The notes below the pieces were generated by a model, which worked only from the letters and a program-made list of their open reading frames with translations, searched no databases and had not been told where the DNA came from. This document shows, one piece after another, positions 55,795-64,000 of a stretch of 64,000 bases of DNA. The DNA lies in assembly GCA_907163075.1 (NCBI GenBank), contig CAJQTY010000001.1, positions 186,001 to 250,000 on the forward strand, given 5' to 3'. Numbering within the stretch: position 1 is the first letter of the stretch; each line of letters opens with the position of its first letter. A program made the position numbers and the translations under genes. The stretch is from an uncultured Rhodocyclaceae bacterium (GTDB lineage: Bacteria > Pseudomonadota > Gammaproteobacteria > Burkholderiales > Rhodocyclaceae).

Positions 55795-55989
55795 TTACTT
55801 GCTTCTGGCAGCCAATAGCGAGTCAAAGACTTTCCCCCGTGCTGGCCCGATTTCCCGCGGGAGGCCGGAAAACTCCTTGATCTCGGCATCAGTGGCTTTC
55901 CCGGATTTGATGGCCCGCATCAACTCTCTGCATCGCTTGTTCTTCGCTTTCAACTCCTTGGCCATTGCACTTGCGTTCTTGGTCACCAT
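55795..55989 (-). CDS. Small basic hypothetical protein
   Basis: 64 residues from the ATG at 55989, chosen because GGAGGAT lies eight bases upstream. It is very rich in Lys/Arg (AMAKELKAKNKRCRELMRAI then KSGKATDAEIKEFSGLPREI). Probably helical; no family recognised. Confidence 0.5.
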   Translation of the reverse strand: MVTKNASAMAKELKAKNKRCRELMRAIKSGKATDAEIKEFSGLPREIGPARGKVFDSLLAARSK

Positions 55990-56138
55990 TGCCGATCCTC
56001 CATTGCCTCGTTCGCCTGAACCCGTCAGGCTGCGGCGTTTCTCCTTGCGCAAGAGCGCCGTGCAGCAGTATCACTTCCGTGCCGGCGTTCAACCTGTTCA
56101 GACTAGGCGCAATCAAAACCTTGCAGCCAGTATAGACG

Positions 56139-56165
56139 AAAAAAAACCCGCACTGGCGCGGGTTT
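56139..56165 (-). terminator. Rho-independent terminator after tRNA-Leu(CAA)
   Basis: On the minus strand AACCCGC and GCGGGTT pair around a six-base loop and run into eight T residues (plus-strand A run 56139-56146). It lies about 47 bases beyond the tRNA 3' end. Confidence 0.85.
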
Positions 56166-56211
56166 CAGGGCATGTTGCGGCATATACCGGGCTGCTTAAG
56201 ACGGTGCTCCT

Positions 56212-56296
56212 TGGTGCCCCGACCCAGACTCGAACTGGGACGCCTTGCGGCGCGGGATTTTGAATCCCGTGCGTCTACCGATTCCGCCATCGGGGC
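56212..56296 (-). tRNA. tRNA-Leu(CAA)
   Basis: 85 nt on the minus strand from 56296. It has a GCCCCGA acceptor stem, D-arm GCGGAATCGGTAGACGC and anticodon stem CGGGA/TCCCG with loop TTCAAAA (anticodon CAA). A long variable arm, T-arm CAGTTCGAGTCTG and an encoded CCA follow. Confidence 0.97.
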
Positions 56297-56382
56297 ATTT
56301 CTTACGTCTATCAACGACATGGCAGTCAGGCCGAACAGAAGTCCTGCTCACTGCGAATGAAACAAATCGAAACTACAACCAT

Positions 56383-56412
56383 TTGTTTTTAAACAACAAA
56401 TCGTGTTATATT
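56383..56412 (+). promoter_or_regulatory. Probable sigma70-type promoter of the queA-tgt operon
   Basis: TTGTTT (56383-56388), 18 bases, TATATT (56407-56412) in an AT-rich patch. The transcript would have a 5' leader of about 125 nt with several GC-rich inverted segments; I could not match it to a known riboswitch. Confidence 0.5.
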
Positions 56413-56545
56413 GTGCGCAGTTCCAGTCTGCGGCGGCGACCAGCTCCGCCATCCCGGCCCTGAGTCGTGTGAGACGAACTGAAGGAGGCCAAATTATCCT
56501 TGATTCGAACCTAACCGACAAGCCACCACGCTGACAATTTTTTGC

Positions 56546-58700
<2,155 letters not shown>

Positions 58701-58766
58701 CCGGCTTGTTTTCTGACGCGTTCCGGTTTATTTCGTGTTTCACTTCGTTTTCCCTAGGAGACCAAT

Positions 58767-59093
58767 GTGTTGATCAGTAACGCCTACGCCCAAACGGCGG
58801 CCGCCGCCGGCCCGATGGACAGCATCATGCAGTTCCTGCCGATCATCCTGATGTTCGTCGTACTCTACTTCCTGATGGTTCGGCCGCAGATGAAAAAGGC
58901 CAAGGAACACAAGGCGCTGCTCGATGCCTTGAGCAAGGGCGATGAAGTCGTCACGCAAGGCGGCCTGGCTGGCCGCATCACCAAGGTTGGCGATGACTTC
59001 GTGTCCATCTCGATTGCCGAGAATGTCGAGATCCAGATGCAGAAGCCGGCAATTTCCCTGGTCCTGCCCAAAGGCACGCTCAAAAATTTGTGA
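58767..59093 (+). CDS. yajC: Sec translocon accessory protein YajC
   Basis: 108 residues from a GTG start preceded by TAGGAG. A short periplasmic N-terminus, one membrane helix (FLPIILMFVVLYFLMV) and the conserved RPQMKKAKEHKALLDALSKG follow, then GDEVVTQGGLAGRI. It associates with SecDF. It is the first gene of yajC-secD-secF and lies 66 bases after tgt. Confidence 0.96.
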   Translation: MLISNAYAQTAAAAGPMDSIMQFLPIILMFVVLYFLMVRPQMKKAKEHKALLDALSKGDEVVTQGGLAGRITKVGDDFVSISIAENVEIQMQKPAISLVLPKGTLKNL

Positions 59094-59186
59094 GAAGACC
59101 GGTGTGAGGAGTGAAACGCCCACACTGGCGCGCCACTTCTTTACGTCCGGCGCCGCACTCCTTACTCTTCACTCTTCATTGCTCAC

Positions 59187-61061
59187 ATGAATCGCTATCC
59201 GCTCTGGAAATACCTCATCGTCGCTTTAGCGCTGGTGATCGGCTTCATATACACCCTGCCGAACTTCTTTGGCGAATCGCCCGCTGTTCAGGTGTCCAGC
59301 GCCAAGGCCACGCTCAAGGTCGACGCCAGAACGCTTGACCGCGTCACCACGACGCTCAAGGAGGCCGGGGTTGAAAGCAGCGGAACCTTCCTCGACAGCA
59401 ACGGCGTCAAGGTTCGCCTGAAAGATACCGACACCCAGCTCAAGGCCAAAGACCTGCTCGAAAAGCAGTTCAACCCCGATGCCGGCGACCCGCAATACGT
59501 CGTCGCCCTGAACCTGCTCTCCAGCTCGCCGCAGTGGCTGACCCGCCTCGGCGCGCTGCCGATGTACCTCGGCCTCGACCTGCGCGGCGGCGTGCATTTC
59601 CTGCTCCAGGTCGACATGAAGGGTGCGCTGACCAAGCGCCTTGATTCGGTCAGCGCCGACCTGCGCAGCCTGATGCGCGACAAGACGATCCGGCACGGCG
59701 GCATCGGCCGCGAAGGCGAGCGCATCGTCATCCGTTTCCGCGACGAGGAAACCCGCACCAAGGGCCGCAATGTACTGGAAGACAACCAGCCCGATCTGCA
59801 GCTTGCCGACCAGGGCGAGGGTAGCGACCTGAAACTGATCGCCACCCTGAAACCGGCCGCGCTGAAGCGGATCCAGGAACTGGCGATCAAGCAGAACATG
59901 GGCACCCTGCACAACCGTATCAACGAACTGGGCGTCGCCGAACCGGTCATCACCCAGCAGGGCGCCGACCGCATCGTCGTCCAGTTGCCAGGCGTGCAGG
60001 ACACCGCCAAGGCCAAGGACATCCTCGGACGTACCGCGACGCTGGAAATACGCATGGTCGACGACACGCCCGGCGCGCTGGAAGCGGCGATGGGCGGCCA
60101 GGTCCCCTTTGGCGCCGAACTCTATGTCGAACGCGGCGGCCGGCCGCTGCTGGTCAAAAAACAAGTGGTGCTGACCGGCGACCGCCTGACCGACGCTCAG
60201 GCCGGCTTCGACAATCAGACGCAGGAAGCGGCCGTTCATCTCAGCCTGGATTCGGCCGGGTCGCGCATCTTCAAGGAAGTCACGCGCGAAAACGTCGGCA
60301 AGCGCATGGCCATCCTGCTCATCGAAAAGGGCAAGGGCGAAGTCGTTACGGCACCGGTCATCCGTACCGAAATCGGTGGCGGTCGCGTGCAGATTTCCGG
60401 CAGCATGAGCACCATGGAAGCCAACGACACGGCGTTGCTGCTGCGGGCCGGTTCGCTCGCCGCGCCCATGGAAATCATCGAGGAACGGACCATCGGCCCG
60501 AGCCTCGGCGCCGAAAACATCACCAAAGGCTTTCACTCGACGATGTGGGGCTTCGCCGCCATCTCGGCCTTCATGATCGCCTATTACATGCTGTTCGGGG
60601 TCGTTTCGGTACTCGCCCTGGCCGCCAACCTGCTCTTCCTGATCGCCCTGCTCTCTCTGCTGCAGGCGACGCTGACGCTGCCGGGCATCGCCGCCATCGC
60701 GCTGGCGCTGGGCATGGCCATCGACTCCAACGTGCTGATCAATGAACGCATCCGCGAGGAACTGCGCAACGGATCAACGCCGCAGGCGGCCATCCACACC
60801 GGCTACGACCGCGCTTTTGGCACCATCCTGGACTCCAACATCACCACGCTGATCGCCGGTATCGCGCTGCTGATCTTCGGCTCGGGCCCGGTACGCGGCT
60901 TTGCCGTAGTGCATTGCCTGGGCATCCTGACCTCGCTGTTCTCTGCCGTGGTCGTCTCGCGCGCACTGATCAACCTAATCTACGGCCGTCGCCGCAAACT
61001 CGAATCGCTGGCCATCGGCCAGATCTGGAAGCCGGGCAACAAAGCCGTGCAAGCCAAATAA
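59187..61061 (+). CDS. secD: Protein translocase subunit SecD
   Basis: Proton-driven subunit that pulls proteins across the inner membrane, 624 residues. It has an N-terminal membrane helix, then the large periplasmic P1 head (LGLDLRGGVHFLLQVDM, TATL-type GRTATLEIRMVD). Five further helices follow, with ALALGMAIDSNVLINERIRE (the Asp of the proton path) and TTLIAGIALLIFGSGPVRGF. Same operon as yajC and secF. Confidence 0.97.
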   Translation: MNRYPLWKYLIVALALVIGFIYTLPNFFGESPAVQVSSAKATLKVDARTLDRVTTTLKEAGVESSGTFLDSNGVKVRLKDTDTQLKAKDLLEKQFNPDAGDPQYVVALNLLSSSPQWLTRLGALPMYLGLDLRGGVHFLLQVDMKGALTKRLDSVSADLRSLMRDKTIRHGGIGREGERIVIRFRDEETRTKGRNVLEDNQPDLQLADQGEGSDLKLIATLKPAALKRIQELAIKQNMGTLHNRINELGVAEPVITQQGADRIVVQLPGVQDTAKAKDILGRTATLEIRMVDDTPGALEAAMGGQVPFGAELYVERGGRPLLVKKQVVLTGDRLTDAQAGFDNQTQEAAVHLSLDSAGSRIFKEVTRENVGKRMAILLIEKGKGEVVTAPVIRTEIGGGRVQISGSMSTMEANDTALLLRAGSLAAPMEIIEERTIGPSLGAENITKGFHSTMWGFAAISAFMIAYYMLFGVVSVLALAANLLFLIALLSLLQATLTLPGIAAIALALGMAIDSNVLINERIREELRNGSTPQAAIHTGYDRAFGTILDSNITTLIAGIALLIFGSGPVRGFAVVHCLGILTSLFSAVVVSRALINLIYGRRRKLESLAIGQIWKPGNKAVQAK

Positions 61062-61073
61062 GGACGTACCAAG

Positions 61074-62018
61074 ATGGAATTTTTCCGCATCAAGAACGAC
61101 ATCCCGTTCATGCGCCACGCGCTGGTGTTCAACGTCATCTCGCTGCTCACCTTTCTGCTCGCCGTGTTCTTTCTCTTTAGCCGTGGCTTGCACCTTTCCG
61201 TCGAGTTCACCGGCGGCACGCTGATCGAGGTCAACTACACGCAGGCGGCCAATCTCGAGCAGATTCGCGCCGGACTTGGCAAGGCCGGTTACACCGATAT
61301 CGCCGTGCAGAACTTCGGTTCCAGTCAGGACGTGATGATTCGCCTGCCGCTCAAGGCCGAGCAGAGTTCGACCAAGATCGGCGAATCGGTGATGGCCGCG
61401 CTCAACGCCGAAGCGCCCGGCGCCACACTGCGCCGCGTTGAATTTGTCGGCCCGCAGGTCGGCAAGGAACTCGCGGAGAACGGTTCGCTGGCCTTGCTGC
61501 TGGTCATCGTCGGCATCGTGCTCTACCTGGCCATGCGTTTCGAGTGGCGCTTCGCGGTATCGGCGATCATTGCCAACCTGCACGATGTGGTCATTATTCT
61601 CGGGTTCTTCGCCTTCTTCCAGTGGGAATTCTCGCTGTCGGTCCTGGCCGCCGTGCTGGCCGTTCTCGGCTACTCGGTCAACGAATCAGTGGTCGTCTTC
61701 GACCGCGTCCGCGAGACCTTCAAGAAGGTACGCGGCCTGAGCACACCGCAGGTGCTTGACCACGCCATCACCAGCACGATCTCGCGCACCATTATCACGC
61801 ACGGCAGCACCCAGCTGATGGTGCTGTCGATGCTGCTGTTCGGCGGCGCGACGCTGTACTACTTTGCGCTGGCGCTGACCATCGGCATCTGCTTCGGCAT
61901 CTACTCGTCGGTACTCGTTGCCAGTCCGCTGGTCATGTGGCTGGGCGTTTCACGCGAGCACTTCATCAAGCCGAAGAAGCAGATCGAGGGTGCCAACGAG
62001 GACGGTGCCGTCGTCTGA
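61074..62018 (+). CDS. secF: Protein translocase subunit SecF
   Basis: Partner of SecD, 314 residues, six helices. It shows EFTGGTLIEVNY in the first periplasmic loop and the conserved LGYSVNESVVVFDRVRETFK, which has Asn in place of the more common Asp before ESVVVFDR. TISRTIITHGSTQLMVL is also present. It starts 13 bases after secD. Confidence 0.96.
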   Translation: MEFFRIKNDIPFMRHALVFNVISLLTFLLAVFFLFSRGLHLSVEFTGGTLIEVNYTQAANLEQIRAGLGKAGYTDIAVQNFGSSQDVMIRLPLKAEQSSTKIGESVMAALNAEAPGATLRRVEFVGPQVGKELAENGSLALLLVIVGIVLYLAMRFEWRFAVSAIIANLHDVVIILGFFAFFQWEFSLSVLAAVLAVLGYSVNESVVVFDRVRETFKKVRGLSTPQVLDHAITSTISRTIITHGSTQLMVLSMLLFGGATLYYFALALTIGICFGIYSSVLVASPLVMWLGVSREHFIKPKKQIEGANEDGAVV

Positions 62019-62158
62019 TCGTCCGAGCAGCATTGATTGTTGGCCGCGGGCGCCCTGGTCGGCGCACGTCTTGTGTGTTCTCTTTATAGTTGCGGAGACA
62101 GGACAGAGAGGACAGAGCGCAGGTCGGTCGACATCGATCCGGCGCTCGTTTTCAACAC

Positions 62159-62479
62159 TCAAAGCGCAAAAACGTGCTTGATGCGTAGCGTCTTCTTTTC
62201 TTCGATCAAGCCAATGAGCCGGTCGATATTGACATGTTTTCCCGGATGCGCCCTTGCATCCTCGGTATGCTCGGCAAAAAGCTCCAGCCCCTTCTTTGCC
62301 GCATCTGGAGTGATGGCGCCGTAAGTCTGCGCCAGATGGTTATAGACCGCCAGCGAACCCTGGCTGCCCGTCTTGTTCTCGATTGCGACGAGCACATTCC
62401 CCTCGGCATCGAGCAGCTTGATCGCCGCCAGATGGGAAATCCCCGGCAATTTCTTAAGATTTTCAGCGAATTGCGACAC
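62159..62479 (-). CDS. DUF2322-family protein
   Basis: 106 residues from a GTG start with AAGGAG upstream (MSQFAENLKKLPGISHLAAI). The pattern of a short N-terminal helix followed by a KLLDAEGNVLVAIENKTGSQ beta hairpin and a long helical C-terminus matches DUF2322 as I remember it. Function unknown. Convergent with secF; 62019-62158 shows no gene. Confidence 0.7.
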   Translation of the reverse strand: MSQFAENLKKLPGISHLAAIKLLDAEGNVLVAIENKTGSQGSLAVYNHLAQTYGAITPDAAKKGLELFAEHTEDARAHPGKHVNIDRLIGLIEEKKTLRIKHVFAL

Positions 62480-62494
62480 GTATCCGGCTCCTTG

Positions 62495-62526
62495 TCATTT
62501 CTTCATTTCTTCATTTCTTCATTTCG
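62495..62526. repeat. Octamer tandem repeat (CTTCATTT)
   Basis: Three full copies and partial flanking copies of CTTCATTT lie between the DUF2322 and zinc-ribbon genes, just upstream of the DUF2322 ribosome binding site. Such short tandem repeats can change length by slipped pairing. Confidence 0.7.
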
Positions 62527-62536
62527 TTTTTTTCGA

Positions 62537-62829
62537 TCATTGCCGACCGCGCTGACGAATCATTCCCCACATCAGCCCCGTCGTCATACACGTCACCACC
62601 ACGCCGAACGCCCGGCCCCAGGTGGCTCGCTCCGGGCCGAGAAGCGCCGACCACAGGCCGGCGATCAGTGCTCCGATGAGCAGGCCGAACAGGCCGCCAA
62701 GCAGCGCGCCACGCGTGATCGCCGCCTGGCGTCCTGCGCTGCCGCAGCAGTGGGGACAATAGATCGAGCCATTGGGCACATCCCGCCCGCAGCCCGGACA
62801 GGCAACGACGGATGGGATCCCGTGATCCA

Positions 62830-62830
<1 letters not shown>
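62537..62830 (-). CDS. Small zinc-ribbon membrane protein
   Basis: 97 residues from the ATG at 62830, which overlaps the purB stop (TGATG); the longer frame to 62875 lies inside purB. An N-terminal zinc ribbon CPGCGRDVPNGSIYCPHC is followed by two membrane helices (LLGGLFGLLIGALIAGLW and FGVVVTCMTTGLMWGMI). Likely co-transcribed with purB. Function unknown. Confidence 0.75.

Positions 62831-64000
<1,170 letters not shown>

Noticed and set aside
56413-56545. preQ1 or other riboswitch in the queA leader
   Set aside because: Inverted segments exist, but the short pseudoknot pattern of preQ1 riboswitches is not seen.

Overview
The window looks like a chromosome segment of a betaproteobacterium, most likely in or near the Rhodocyclales. 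This rests on recognisable gene content and order: tpiA-secG-tRNA-Leu-nuoA..N, pstSCAB-glmM, a RegB/RegA redox pair, and queA-tgt-yajC-secD-secF. It is inference; no taxonomic marker was searched. Genes left of about 12.3 kb look less GC-rich by eye than the rest, but this was not computed.

Layout. 1-13.7 kb (minus strand): tpiA, secG, tRNA-Leu(GAG) and the respiratory complex I operon nuoA to nuoM (nuoM runs off the left edge), probably driven by a sigma70-type promoter in front of tpiA. nuoF carries a one-base frameshift. 13.8-19.0 kb (minus): phosphate ABC transporter pstSCAB behind a Pho-box-like direct repeat, then glmM. 19.2-23.3 kb: corA (plus), the regB/regA redox two-component pair (minus), a decayed Cys/Met-metabolism PLP-enzyme gene and a DsrE-like gene. 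23.3-37.5 kb: a type I secretion island on the minus strand, in the order ABC exporter, lipoprotein, 2826-residue RTX protein with an N-terminal lipase-like domain, HlyD-type adaptor. It is bounded by inverted copies of an approximately 100-bp sequence, each with four GCTCRCATT-like motifs. 37.5-41.2 kb: IS4 remnant, copper chaperone, copper ATPase and a TauE/DsbD-like membrane protein. 41.4-49.8 kb: a mobile-element scrapyard with an IS3-family element, decayed mcrB/mcrC, tRNA-Ser(GGA), an IS4 transposase gene split by a serine-recombinase element that is itself frameshifted, and an IS110-family element with a strongly structured leader that may be a bridge RNA. 49.9-55.7 kb: GlcNAc utilisation genes nagR, nagE, nagA, a SIS-type deaminase and a CutC-family gene around a divergent regulatory region. 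55.8-64 kb: tRNA-Leu(CAA), queA-tgt (queuosine), yajC-secD-secF (Sec translocon accessory), two small proteins and purB (runs off the right edge).

How it fits together. Complex I and RegBA belong to redox and respiratory metabolism; pst serves high-affinity phosphate uptake. The nag genes would import GlcNAc as GlcNAc-6-P, deacetylate it, deaminate it and feed glycolysis. The most distinctive unit is the RTX-lipase island with its translationally coupled lipoprotein, which has the shape of a secreted lipase/toxin with a dedicated cell-envelope partner.
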